Shown here piece after piece: positions 39,001 through 48,473 of a stretch of 64,000 nt of DNA (its first letter is position 1; each line of letters begins with the position of its first letter). The translations under genes were made by a program, and so were the position numbers. The notes beneath the pieces were generated by a model, which was not told the DNA's origin, searched no databases, and worked only from the letters and a program-made list of their open reading frames with translations. The stretch comes from Stentor coeruleus. Lineage: Eukaryota; Ciliophora; Heterotrichea; Heterotrichida; Stentoridae. The stretch lies in the NCBI GenBank assembly GCA_001970955.1, contig MPUH01000034.1, positions 62,001 to 126,000 on the forward strand, given 5' to 3'.

Positions 39001-39373
39001 TAGGGTTGATTTTAATATGTATATGCAAAAAATATATGCTAAAGAATCTTTAGTTACAAAAGTTCAAGTTTTAAATGCCTTTATTGAAGAATTTGAACTT
39101 GAAATGATTGAGGATTATAATAAACTTAGACAGACTATCAAAATTAGATCTTTGGATCAAATAGAATTTGAGAATTATATGAGAATGGTTGAACCTTGCT
39201 TAAAGGATCATGAAATAATCAAGATGTTTGAAGATATTAGAAGTATAGAAAGGACGAAGAATGTGTCACCTGAAGGGTTTTGCATAGCAGTGTTGAAAAA
39301 TAAACTTGGGGGATATGGAATTGGGAGCTTTGGTAATTTTTATATAGATTTGAAAGACATAGCTAGCATTTAA
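36047..39373 (+). CDS. Four-pass membrane, coiled-coil and EF-hand protein (1108 aa)
   Basis: Three parts. Residues 1-195 have four hydrophobic segments (about 10-30, 100-125, 138-155, 165-190) with a Cys-bearing loop between the first two (INSCNENKDFYFVELCETM), a tetraspan layout. Residues about 240-690 are long coiled coil. Residues about 880-1000 hold two EF-hand-like units; the second (DLNSNGVITMDEW) has good Ca2+ ligands, the first (DNNSTNSLDYHEF) is weaker. This would place a membrane protein at the cortex with a Ca2+-responsive tail. No named family is recognised. The start is the first of two nearby Met codons (Met1, Met9). It lies 88 bp after the DHHC gene on the same strand. Confidence 0.75.
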   Translation: MNFSLHAKMNILGQLTCSLLLLNSLGFSFFTAHTSQNGIFDIGLVSISFQYPSSLFESVDLLAKTTNIINSCNENKDFYFVELCETMPSLQAGGYFYIITLFVLELCVINSALCLWWVCLGRSSGKYEHSHALSPVIYFITLICYNLLSTTGTNAKIIKEGYGMVYCFLIEILLLILSMHYYLVLKRIFANDFLILEEPLATENIKRNFSRASGTHSRGANDTGQSEDDLGLRPMSRRKSCSSSQAVQVDEKVVCKEIIEDLSGEIEKLMSQKNRLEDSTNSLKKLMESSVPDITIYQSNIEAKSFEIKTLKDIIRNLKEKLVEKDIKIKEYERDLSVNKALVQALNTNNDLMVRNLDEKERVLESIRNSGNFKSFDDVSEKDSKRDSQYRYGRFTDSTHAGTSIAHSDRESALDKQIKDQGRSMLYPEESSGCKFQVLSEEIFCMKKPQEYEKIIKDQEELIKSLKDKKNEYKLTIKTLQKNLKDIINDRDRLADDLSSAKESLRAIEDLYIESSNKFVKNQEDWNTEKADIEYSKNILARELEALKSRLKIQEEAMNAEISEATNKIESLKDKLQYYEVEHELAHSEISRLKDLQDLLKADLLDKSSNPSEEIRLSPQKFSKLLSLTDPKYENSLKDLDKSFHSMIDEKDDLRQSCADKDNTIIELSEINQKLSEKIYELQAEPKNSEKVLDYGRSSMQSENSASSSFLSVQEMFVVESISDFDVRNNFLLDKVMRMKKEPPMIYANLWKLMEGLMEEKAKVDKLDLALKRKPRHIAEFTMDFLLSHYGLQSLANKQLKAMTMSLEELNKVNHPYGVLFCRLLGLFHPRPISLDLSVYLLAVQHLFNAIALSNKATKFANHYEILQYGGHASIVDVMELIMKVCKNNRAVGERVIFSIHKESEYKLEIALLKVCGTMAKTGKKPKHFFDLLDNNSTNSLDYHEFVDGIRYTLGIWITQEEAEAICAYIDLNSNGVITMDEWVTRVDFNMYMQKIYAKESLVTKVQVLNAFIEEFELEMIEDYNKLRQTIKIRSLDQIEFENYMRMVEPCLKDHEIIKMFEDIRSIERTKNVSPEGFCIAVLKNKLGGYGIGSFGNFYIDLKDIASI

Positions 39374-39441
39374 ATAGTTTATTAGGATTATAAGATTATT
39401 TTGCTTATGGTTGATGTTAGGGATTTATTAAAGGAAATACA

Positions 39442-39955
39442 TTATTCCCATCCTGTCAAATCAAAAGATGCATCATCTATCACTTTAAAACACTTCGGTG
39501 CACTTTTAACACTCCTAACATTAACCCTTGAATACCTATATTTTTTTATATCCTGCTTTGTCCTATATACAAAATTATAATTCTCCTTTAATGCAGTCGA
39601 AGTAATACACATCTCCATAAAATCCACAGGTTTCCTAACATGCTTCTTAAATTGTATAACCTTCAACTTTTTCGGTGTAAAACTCTCAAAATCACTATTT
39701 TTTTCCTAACATGAATTTTAGGCATATATTCTTGTATTTCTCATCCACATTTTTATAAAAAATCCTCAAAAACAACCCCAAATCCCAATCTTGTATAGTA
39801 ATTTGTGCCAAACTAACAAAACTCTTCCTTCATTTTGCAACAGGAATTTTTTTTTCTGCCTATTATAATCTTTATGAAAATTCACAAGAAACGACCTAAG
39901 AGCTTTTCTGGACTGCTCTGTTTCTTAACCTTTTTTTGTTCAAAAGTTCTATTCC
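39442..39955 (-). pseudogene. Basic-protein gene, 5' part damaged or missing; one 16-nt intron
   Basis: The last 75 residues (39442-39666, KKHVRKPVDFMEMCITS... to FDLTGWE) have no convincing ATG. Removing a 16-nt intron (39695-39710) extends the frame upstream through ESFTPKK, FIDF, FYKNVDEKYKN and ITIQDWDLGLFLRIF, all coding-like. Further upstream (about 39830) a TGA stops this frame, and a second coding-like frame (LRSFLVNFHKDYNRQKKKF) continues leftwards after a run of nine A. So a frame shift and a stop separate the two parts: either a pseudogene, a sequencing error in the A-run, or a gene with a structure not understood. The product is unknown; it is strongly basic. Confidence 0.45.
39695..39710 (-). 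other. Probable 16-nt intron (gttaggaaaaaaatag)
   Basis: GT...TAG, read on the minus strand. Its removal joins two coding-like stretches (LKF and IDFESFTP) and takes out a TAG. A lies at position 11, equivalent to position 10 of the 15-nt introns counted from the 3' end. Confidence 0.6.
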
Positions 39956-40031
39956 TTCCTCTCATCCTTTGAAATAAAAAATTCTCACTAGAAATATTCA
40001 TCAACATACTTAAAATCATATAACAACAAAT

Positions 40032-42915
40032 TTAATTACAAGTTTTATTAGAATAAACTTCTAAAAGCATTGTAGCGATTTCTTCTACAATAACTCTATC
40101 TTTATCATGACTTTGATGAAGTATATTGACTATAACAGGATACATTGAATATTTATCTAATAATTCTCTAGGCTTTGGATGTTTTGATGATATGTGTAAT
40201 AAAAGATCTAAAGAGTTCTTAACAAGCTGGGGTTGGGAGTTTTGTGAAACTTCTTTAGAAAGTCTGTTTAGGAAATCATGGGATTTTGATATTTCTATAG
40301 CGATAGGTTCTGAAGAGTTGAGAATACGGATAAAACTTTGTAAAACGTGGTCGAAATTGTGAGCTGAAGCAAAAAGATCGATTAAAGCTTGAAGGTTTTC
40401 AGGTTTAATGATTTCAATGGTACACCTTTTACTGTCTGATCCTATCCATTTGGTTATACCATCGAGAATTCTTGGGTACTTTGGTAAATATGTTATGAGT
40501 AATGATAATATGTCATAACTGTGCATGATTTTACTACAATAGTTACTAGAGGTAGGGATACTTTGAAGGAGATCTATTGATAACTCTTCACAGGATTTAT
40601 TACATTTTAAAGCTTCTTTTAAAAAAGGAACTCCACCTGCTAGGACTAATTGTTCTTGTCTTGATGAACTAAGTTTTAGTAAATAGCTTAAAGATCTTAA
40701 GCATGTATATACTATTTCATGATGAAGTTCTAAATGTGTTGTTGATAAAACATTTACTAGGTCTACAACTATACCTGCATTTTCTAGTTTCTATGTGGAT
40801 TTTACATTTTGGACTAGGTTTTCTGAGGATAAGCATTTTATTATTTTCACAAGTTTTAGTTTTATAATTGGAGGGACGAAGTTTAGGATATTTGATAAAA
40901 TACACAGGTTTTCCTTTTCGCAAAATTTTTCTTGCACGTAACGAGGACCCTATATGATTAGTACTCTGGCGAATTTTAAGAGTAGGTCACAGAGTTTGTC
41001 GAGGTAGAGTTCAGATTCACCAGCTTGGAAGATGTTGTCGATACTGATGAGAAGACGTTCGATTACATTGTATGAAGACCAAATACGAATTATATCGTCG
41101 TAGTTAATTTCTATTAAGAGATGCATACAGTCAATACCTAGGAGGACAAGGTCTTTGTTGCATTCATAATTGTGGTCAATGAGTTTTGGGATATATTCAA
41201 GACCACCACCTGAAAGGAACAGTTTTCTTATAAACCATGAAGNACCTAGGAGGACAAGGTCTTTGTTGCATTCATAATTGTGGTCGATGAGTTTTGGGAT
41301 ATATTCAAGACCACCACCTGAAAGGAACAGTTTTCTTATAAACCATGAAGAATTGCATAAAACCCCAACCAAAATCGCAGCCTCACACCTAATCTCTCGT
41401 GGGTGCTCCTCTCCAACATACTTCAAAGTTAAAGGTAACATCCCCAACACACACACCTGTATCTTATACTCATCATTCATCTCACACAGCTGACTTATCA
41501 NACTTCAAAGTTAAAGGTAACATCCCCAACACACACACCTGTATCTTATACTCATCATTCATCTCACACAGCTGACTTATCAATATAAGCGAATGCTTAA
41601 TCCCTAATCCATCCTCAATTTCCTCAAAAACCACTTTCATCAACCCAACTACATATTCCATCTTAACCCCAGGATTCACTTTCACATAATCTAAAACTTG
41701 TAAAATGCCCATAATAAGTCCTTTATTCCCAGGAACTAATTCACTAATAATTGTATTAAACTCCACAAAGCTCACTCCTTCAGAAACCACACTTAAACAT
41801 CTACTTTCTCTTAACCTTTGCATACAAGAATTTACTGAATTCAAATCTTCACTTTCAATCCTTGTCGATTTACTTATAGTCCTTGCTGTTTTAGACCCTT
41901 TATCTTCAAAACCTGGGTCTTGTACCTTAAAACTTCCTCTAGCCCTACTTCTTCTATGCCCTAAAGGACTTGAGCTTCTAAATCCACTATCCTGTTCTTC
42001 ATTTTCCTCTTGTTCTTCAACTTCAACAATACTTTCTATATGATTTCTTATAGTATTACTTACTTCTTCAGGCATATTCAACTCAACAATTGGTGGTGTT
42101 TTTTGTGTAATCCAGAAATGTTTAAGCAAATTAAGTGCATCAACTCTAATCAGAGGCTCTTTTTGAAAGCATTTCATAAGAAAATCTCTCAATTCTGGAG
42201 ATATCGATGAAGGCAAAGGTGGTGATGGGTCTTGTACAATTCTATACAAAGCCTGCATTGGTTCTAAATCATAATGTGGAGGACATCCAGTTAAAAGTTC
42301 AATCACAGTACATCCTAAACTCCATATATCACAAGCAAAAGTTGTTGGGCCTGTTGGATAAGCAATTTCTGGAGCCATCCAATATGGGGTACCAACAACA
42401 CTCATACTTTTAGTTGTCTCACTAAGTTTTGTAGCAACTCCAAAGTCAGTCAATTTTACAATCCCTTCTTTTGTTGTTAGAATATTTGCCCCTTTTATAT
42501 CACGATGAACTATACCTTGAGAATGAAGATATGCTAAACCTGTTAAGACTTGTTTTATGTATATTGAAACTAAGGTTTCATGAAATGGGCCGAATTTTTT
42601 GTTTATTTGAGCTAGAGAACCTGTTTCAACATATTCTAAGACTATGTTTAGATGTTTTTCAGTTGAGATTGAGTCGATATAACGAACGATGTTCTCATGG
42701 CTGAGTTTTTTTAAGAGATGGATTTCCATGTGGATTGAACTTAGTTGCTCTTCACTTATGTTGGAAATGCTCACCTGCTTGATGGCGACGATTTTTGCAT
42801 TTTCTGTGTTGAGACCTTTGTAGACTTTTCCACTTGCCCCTTTGCCTATACATTCGCCGATTTGCTGAGTAGAAATTACATATACGCCGATGAGCTTGTT
42901 TCCGGCTTTCGCCAT
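40032..42915 (-). CDS. STE-group protein kinase with C-terminal ARM/HEAT-like repeats (Cdc7/MAP3K-epsilon type)
   Basis: Coding parts are 42915-40965, 40949-40806 and 40790-40032 on the minus strand, with two 15-nt introns and two assembly duplications (N at 41243, 108 nt; N at 41501, 82 nt). Removing all of these gives one frame of 887 residues. The kinase domain is residues about 16-275: [10 protein letters not shown]46, [10 protein letters not shown] (D139), TDFGVA (D157), [25 protein letters not shown]. The rest is helical with ARM-like units ([54 protein letters not shown]). This layout matches fission-yeast Cdc7 and plant MAP3K-epsilon, which act in cell division signalling. Role here is by analogy. 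Confidence 0.88.
40791..40805 (-). other. 15-nt intron (gtaaaatccacatag)
   Basis: Phase 0 on the minus strand; in-frame TAG if retained. Joins VQN to KLENAGIVV in the ARM-like tail of the kinase. A lies at position 10. Confidence 0.88.
40950..40964 (-). other. 15-nt intron (gtactaatcatatag)
   Basis: Phase 0 on the minus strand; in-frame TAG if retained. Joins KFAR to [10 protein letters not shown] lies at position 10; position 4 is C, the only exception among eight. Confidence 0.88.
41136..41350. other. Assembly join: repeat around N (41243) in the STE kinase gene
   Basis: Block 41136-41242 recurs at 41244-41350, with one base difference (gtggtcaatg/gtggtcgatg). Frame is kept (108 nt), adding 36 codons in the ARM-like part. 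Confidence 0.92.
41420..41582. other. Assembly join: 81-nt repeat around N (41501) in the STE kinase gene
   Basis: Block 41420-41500 recurs at 41502-41582. With the N it adds 82 nt, which breaks the kinase gene's frame and makes it look like two genes. Confidence 0.92.
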
Positions 42916-43099
42916 ATATATTTATATGAGAAGTTTTATTTTGCTGCTATAAAAAATGTGTTGGGTTTTAAAGATAGCAAATAAGTATCATTAATCAAAT
43001 TTAAAAAAATTAAAACCTTTCATAAACCTTTATTAAAGGTATTATAGTATAAATATTTTGAATAAAAATGAAGTATTAGCATAATTGATCTAATATAAA

Positions 43100-44941
43100 C
43101 TATGATAAAATATCTTCATCTTCTTGATACTCATCACTGTTTGCCAAAATGCTATCCATTATCGGATGCACATAATCAATTTTCTTAAAATTTATTATCG
43201 CCATGACAATTGAATATGTGTATATCAACCTAAATTTCCTTAAAAAAGTCTTTTTTATCTGCTCAAAATACAAATCAGCAATTTCCTTATCAAAATTCTC
43301 AGGCATAGCAAGCATAATCCCTAATTTCGTTCTATGCTTCAAATTCAGTTTAAAAAAAGAATTCTTAATCAGGACCTTTATATAGTTTCTAATTATATTA
43401 TTCGCTTTATCAGGTAATTGGAATTTCATTTTCAAACAAACTACAGCAATAGCCAAATTTATTGTTTGCATTGAAGATAAAATCGGATGATTCAATACTA
43501 AATACTTACCTTGCCCAATAATTTCATAATACTCATGATCTGGTTTTGTATCTGAAATATAACTAGGTAAATCTGTTACTATAAGGAAATCAACAAGGAT
43601 ATCATGAATGGATTTATATGGGAAAAGATAAGAAAATAGATGAATAAAATTGATATAAACGTATGGGTTTAAGGATTGAATGTTGACTTTCAGAATTGTC
43701 TCAAAAGCTTTTGTAAAGGATAAAGGTATAGAGAGCTCTTGATGAACGTATAATCCTAGAACATAAGACATAGGTTCTAATTCTTTGATATTTATATTAC
43801 CAATGTACTTTTTTTCTATTTGGTTTATGCATTTTTCATATACTTCAGAACATTGTTCAGTACATGCAACATTTTTTAAGAGCTCTAAAATATCAGTGAA
43901 TGAAGTAGTTTCTAATTGCTCACATAGTTTTTTTATGACCTTTTCTTTAACTTGATTATGTTTATTGTATTGATTTAAGGCTTTTATTATATTAATCTTT
44001 TCTTCAAAACTTCCATTTTCGATAATAGCCTCACACATTGACCCAATGCTTTGTACATTTAGGTTTAAATGTAATGAGCAATGTATATAATCAGAACTCC
44101 CAATAACTTTTTCATTCATAAGACGCCTTCTTATAAAAGGATGTAAGTTAATCCCAATATCAATAATCTGTTTAGCTAAATTTGCCAACTGTAAACTTGA
44201 AAACTCTGTTAAAATATTTTCGTCTAATGTTTCAACATAAGTCATCCAGCTGAGGTTTTTGAAATATTTGTTTTTCACTGAACTAAATCCTTTTAATGAT
44301 TCGATTATTTGTTCTGGGATAAGGGCAAAGAAATATTTGTAAATAATGTCATTATATATGCTCCATAGGTCATCGAAATTAATTATATTTTTACATATTT
44401 CATTATAGATTTTTGTTATGTAGTCTAAGTCGATTTTGTCTTCATATATGAGTTTATATGTTTGTTCTTGCATCCATATTAAGGATTCCTTAGGAAGTTT
44501 AGTTGAGCTTTTCCATTTGATAATGTAGTAAAGATCTTCAAAACTTGATATAGGACTGTGCTTTAAAGGGATATCATGGGTTTCATTATAAATACTGCAA
44601 TATGTTGCTAGTTCCTCGTCATTAAGATTGGGGAGATTACCTTTTATTATAGGTTCTAGGATGTCTGTATATGAAGGATGCTTTATCAGATCTTTTAATA
44701 TGGAGTTTTGCAACTTTTCAGGAAGTATTATATCTTTGTTTAGGAGTCGGGCTATTTTAATAGATTCGCGGGAATAGTTACAGGGATCGAAATCTAAGTT
44801 CGGCAAATTGCTTTGCTTGATTACGGACTCTGAGTATTCTGCAGCGGTGTAAGCAGTCTTTACTGTTTGGATATCAAGCAACTGCTTAGAATAGGGTTTA
44901 AGATAATCATGGGCTTTATATACTATTCTAAAAAGACTCAT
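43100..44941 (-). CDS. All-helical repeat protein (613 aa), possibly organellar RNA-related
   Basis: A 613-residue ORF without membrane segments. It is made of helical hairpins with recurrent Leu/Ile patterns (LQLANLAKQIIDIG, INIIKALNQYNKHNQ, EPMSYVLGLYVHQELS, INLAIAVVCLKMKF). The N-terminus (MSLFRIVYKAHDYLKPYSK) is basic and could be a mitochondrial targeting signal. This general look is shared by FASTK-like and other helical-repeat proteins of mitochondria, but no diagnostic motif (such as a RAP domain) is visible, so this is only a suggestion. It ends with acidic residues (DEYQEDEDILS). Confidence 0.65.
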   Translation of the reverse strand: MSLFRIVYKAHDYLKPYSKQLLDIQTVKTAYTAAEYSESVIKQSNLPNLDFDPCNYSRESIKIARLLNKDIILPEKLQNSILKDLIKHPSYTDILEPIIKGNLPNLNDEELATYCSIYNETHDIPLKHSPISSFEDLYYIIKWKSSTKLPKESLIWMQEQTYKLIYEDKIDLDYITKIYNEICKNIINFDDLWSIYNDIIYKYFFALIPEQIIESLKGFSSVKNKYFKNLSWMTYVETLDENILTEFSSLQLANLAKQIIDIGINLHPFIRRRLMNEKVIGSSDYIHCSLHLNLNVQSIGSMCEAIIENGSFEEKINIIKALNQYNKHNQVKEKVIKKLCEQLETTSFTDILELLKNVACTEQCSEVYEKCINQIEKKYIGNINIKELEPMSYVLGLYVHQELSIPLSFTKAFETILKVNIQSLNPYVYINFIHLFSYLFPYKSIHDILVDFLIVTDLPSYISDTKPDHEYYEIIGQGKYLVLNHPILSSMQTINLAIAVVCLKMKFQLPDKANNIIRNYIKVLIKNSFFKLNLKHRTKLGIMLAMPENFDKEIADLYFEQIKKTFLRKFRLIYTYSIVMAIINFKKIDYVHPIMDSILANSDEYQEDEDILS

Positions 44942-45636
44942 GATATCTATTATCAGTGATTGACTATTAAATTGGACTTAATATTAAAGTCCTTATTGGG
45001 AAAATTTAATAGTTAGGCTTACTTAAAAATGTTTATAGGAAAGTGAAGGGAATGATATCATTTTGAATTTACTTTGTATGATGAGAGATGTATATAATTT
45101 CAGTAGTCAAGAATGATTTGATGAATTTTATTTAAGAGTTTTATGTTATGGGTATTGATGTTTTTGAATTTATAAAGATGATTATGAAATTTTATAAAGC
45201 TTTATTCTAATATTTTTTAGGACTTATAGTAAATCACTAGATGCAATGCAATTAAAAATTAATTTCTATTAAAATTCTTGGAATTTATTTTCAACTAAAT
45301 CTTAATCATAAATAGTAATATATATAGATAAAACATAAATAATCTGTTAATAATGCAAATTATGTTGAATTATATTTAATATAAATCGCATACTTATTTT
45401 ATCATATTTTATAAATCTAGTGCAGTAATAAATATAAATCCAAACTGATTATTAAAAATTTACCAAAAATATCTTAAAAACCTTAAATCTTATTTTATTC
45501 TTTCTAATTTCCTACCATAAAATAAAGTTTCCCATAATTTCCACCTAATACTACCTTCAAAAAACACAAACCCTACTCTCTACCTCATATAAAAATTCCT
45601 CTATTTTAACCACAACCCTTTTATTAAAACCAAAAG
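44942..45636. other. AT-rich intergenic spacer
   Basis: About 700 bp between two minus-strand genes. The plus strand is G-leaning near 45000-45200 and C-rich from 45480 to 45636, as expected for 5' and 3' flanks of minus-strand genes. No coding-like frame or RNA gene is seen. Confidence 0.5.
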
Positions 45637-46818
45637 TTAGTTAATTTTCGTAATATCATCTACACAAACACTAATCTCGCAATCCTCACATCTAAAACAC
45701 CCACCATAAATTCTCTTCCAACAAACAACGCACAAATTCTCTGAATCTTCCTTTTCATAGCATGGATTCCAAACCAAAATATGCCCCACTCCACAATTCC
45801 TTCCACTATAGCTCTCAATAGCCCTAACAATCTCATCTCCACATTTTAAACAATAGCATTCACAGCATCCTGTGCACAAATACCCATATTTCATACTAAC
45901 ATTATCGCATTTTAAACAAATATACCATCTTCCAAACATTTTTTTAGCATTTCCAATCTTCATGACCTTTAAATCATGATTTTTCCTACATTTCATGCCC
46001 GGATGGGCAATCATACACGCTAAAAGAGGCTCAGAACAACTTGTGCATACTGAATAATCACAAGAAGAGCAACTATAAGAATTTTTATTAGTAATATCAT
46101 TGCATTTATTGCATACAAATGGTATATCTGACTTTTTGCAATGAAGCAAAGGTTTATTTTTTCCACATACAAGAAGATTAGTTGTTGGAGTTAACCCTTT
46201 TTGTATCCCACAATGCAAACAAATATCATATTCGCAATCTCTACAAGCCCAAGAAGGTTCATTTCTAGACCTTTTGCATAACGCGCAAATGTAAGAACTT
46301 TTATTATATTCTTGAGAATAATACGCACATGTATTTGGCGACCAAATCAGTTCATGATTTTTCTCACAGTATTCAATTGTAGCTTGCATTCCTTCTATAT
46401 TTCCACAATCCCTACATACAATTTTATCACAATGATTACATTTCCATGCTGATTTAGAGAAGTAATTTAAGCATATACTACATTGAATGTTCCAATTATT
46501 AAATTTTTCATAGTGCCAAAAGACTAAGTCTGATTTATATGCATAATATGAACCACATGTACATTTTATATCAATTTCTTCTGGACTCTGTAATGTGAGG
46601 ATTGATGTTTCTTCTTTTGCCCCGGCACATGTATCTTTCTCTGAGGTTAGAGCTTCAAATATAGGTTTGATGGGGATTTGAGGAAGAACTATAGAGTTTG
46701 AGCTTGATTCTGTATTGATTATATGGAGAGGTTGGAGATCGATTGAGTTACTGGCACGTCCGATTGAGATGGAATAACGGCTTTCTTCTGAATTGATAGC
46801 TGCACAACAATTGCCCAT
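45637..46818 (-). CDS. Cys-rich multi-zinc-finger protein with MGNCC lipid-anchor start
   Basis: A 393-residue protein that begins MGNCCAAINS: Gly2 for myristate and two Cys for palmitate, the arrangement of many plasma-membrane anchored signalling proteins. From about residue 80 it has five similar zinc-finger units, each with a W/Y-x-C-xx-C-x(4-5)-C-xx-C core: WKCNHCDKIVCRDCG, WACRDCEYDICLHCG, YSCSSCDYSVCTSCS, YLCTGCCECYCLKCG, FRCEDCEISVCVDD, with HDL/HEL-type His residues between. The layout recalls DC1/C1-like and ZZ-type fingers. The last unit lacks its final Cys pair. A membrane-associated binding protein is likely; the ligand is unknown. Confidence 0.8.
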   Translation of the reverse strand: MGNCCAAINSEESRYSISIGRASNSIDLQPLHIINTESSSNSIVLPQIPIKPIFEALTSEKDTCAGAKEETSILTLQSPEEIDIKCTCGSYYAYKSDLVFWHYEKFNNWNIQCSICLNYFSKSAWKCNHCDKIVCRDCGNIEGMQATIEYCEKNHELIWSPNTCAYYSQEYNKSSYICALCKRSRNEPSWACRDCEYDICLHCGIQKGLTPTTNLLVCGKNKPLLHCKKSDIPFVCNKCNDITNKNSYSCSSCDYSVCTSCSEPLLACMIAHPGMKCRKNHDLKVMKIGNAKKMFGRWYICLKCDNVSMKYGYLCTGCCECYCLKCGDEIVRAIESYSGRNCGVGHILVWNPCYEKEDSENLCVVCWKRIYGGCFRCEDCEISVCVDDITKIN

Positions 46819-47912
46819 TTTATTTTTATATTTAGGAAATCTTTGCCGAGTTAATGTGAAGGATGAATATATTGGATTTTAATTTTTTATAGGTGAAAAT
46901 GGTTTTTTTTGGTATAAGCTGTTGAGATTAGGGGGTTTAGTTAGGTTCGGGTTTCCATTATTTTGAATTCAGATATTCGTTTTTGAAGACAGAAATTCAA
47001 AATTCAATTTGGGTAATTGAAACATGTGATTTTAGCTAAGATTTTTAATAAATGTACTCTTTTAGACCAAAAAAAATATTAGTTGTAGACCAATACACTC
47101 CAATTTTTTTAAATTAATTTTTTTTCATGCAATTAAGCAAGCATTAATAATTTAATTCTTCGGGAAGCCATGAGTAACTAATTTTCATATTTAGCATGCT
47201 ATTTTTTTAGGGGGTCTAAAGATTAGGAAATTTTTTGTATAGAGGTGAAGTGAGTTTGATGACATTTTTTAGTGTGTTATAGTGAGATAAAATGACTATG
47301 TTCAAATTAAAAATTTTGTTAGAAGTTTATGCTTTTTAGTGAGATAATGTGTAGTTTTATTTGGATTTATAACATTGATGTGATGATTTTGATTTTGATA
47401 TACTTTCATGCTATAATTAGTTTAATGATAAGGTTATATTATCCCTTATGCTTTATATTATATCGAAATAAATAATATACATAATAAATTCATGTAGTAG
47501 TAAATTGATAAAATATTATATTAAATCATATAGATACCAAAGCACTTATTCAAACACAAACTAATTATATAATCCTCCAAAATAGCAAATATCCAATATG
47601 CATAACTTTTTCAACTTAATATTTTACCTCTAAAAAAGCACCCAAGCACCAAATATTCTCCAAAAATTTAATAACTCATAACTCAAACTAACCAAAATTA
47701 AAAAAAGCATCTTCAATTTTCACATTCCACCTCCCCACCTTCTCCATCATATCCCTTTTCCATATCAAAAAATCCAATTCGCATCCCCTCAATCCAAAAT
47801 TCATAAAAAGCATCCATAATTTATAAAACTATCCCCAAATCCTTTTCTACTTCAATCCAACTTCCAACATAAAACTAAAATATCAGCTATGGACTAAAAA
47901 CAAAACAAATAA
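46819..47912. other. Divergent intergenic region, G-rich then C-rich
   Basis: About 1.1 kb between the minus-strand Cys-rich gene and the plus-strand eL20 gene. 46850-47350 is G-rich on the plus strand; 47560-47900 is extremely C-rich (for example 23 C and 1 G in 47701-47760). Each half therefore looks C-rich in the sense of the gene it precedes. A two-codon upstream ORF (ATG GAC TAA, 47889-47897) lies 15 nt before the eL20 start. Confidence 0.5.
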
Positions 47913-48473
47913 ATGGTGAAAGGTGATCCCACACTCTCTATGAAGCTAAGGCAATATCAAGTTGCAGGGAGGAAGTTCCCATCAGACACCGACCCAAATC
48001 CTGTGATATATCGTATGAGGATTTTCGCTACTGACGAAATCAGGGCAAAGTCACGATTTTGGTACTTCACTAAACGTCTTAACAAAATCAAGACAGCTCA
48101 TGGAGAAATAGTCTCAGTGGAAGAAATCATTGAAAAAAATACTGATCATGTGAAGACTTATGGGATATCTATTCGTTATGAAACTAGAAATGGGATAACA
48201 AATATGTACAGAGAGTATAGGGACACCTCATTATGTGGAGCTATAGGAAGAATGTATCAGGATATGGCAGGAAGACATAGAGCTAGAGCTGAAACTATTC
48301 ATATTATTAGTACAACAGCACTTAATACTAGTACTAAAGTTAAAAGGTCTAATACTGCACAGTTTTATAACTCAAAGATTAAGTTCCCATTGCTTCATGA
48401 GACTGTTAGAGCACCTTGTAAATCTTTGAGGTCCGTCTTTGTTTCTGGTAGACCTTTGACAAGATCTCATTAG
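47913..48473 (+). CDS. RPL18A: 60S ribosomal protein eL20 (L18a)
   Basis: The 186-residue sequence matches eL20 along its length: LRQYQVAGRKFPSDTDPNP, YRMRIFATDEIRAKSRFWYF, SVEEIIEKNTDHVKTYGI, YRDTSLCGAIGRMYQDMAGR and HRARAETIHII. It belongs to the solvent side of the large subunit. The length is close to the usual 172-180 with a slightly longer N-terminus. It lies between the most strongly skewed flanks in the window (C-rich before, G-rich after), in line with high expression. The tail NSKIKFPLLHETVRAP...FVSGRP is also conserved in the family. It ends with TAG. Confidence 0.95.
   Translation: MVKGDPTLSMKLRQYQVAGRKFPSDTDPNPVIYRMRIFATDEIRAKSRFWYFTKRLNKIKTAHGEIVSVEEIIEKNTDHVKTYGISIRYETRNGITNMYREYRDTSLCGAIGRMYQDMAGRHRARAETIHIISTTALNTSTKVKRSNTAQFYNSKIKFPLLHETVRAPCKSLRSVFVSGRPLTRSH

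Noticed and set aside
46940-46990. A B-box-like string (ggttcgggtttcc) suggesting a tRNA gene
   Set aside because: No matching acceptor, D or anticodon arms on either side. No tRNA, rRNA or snRNA gene was found in the window by eye.
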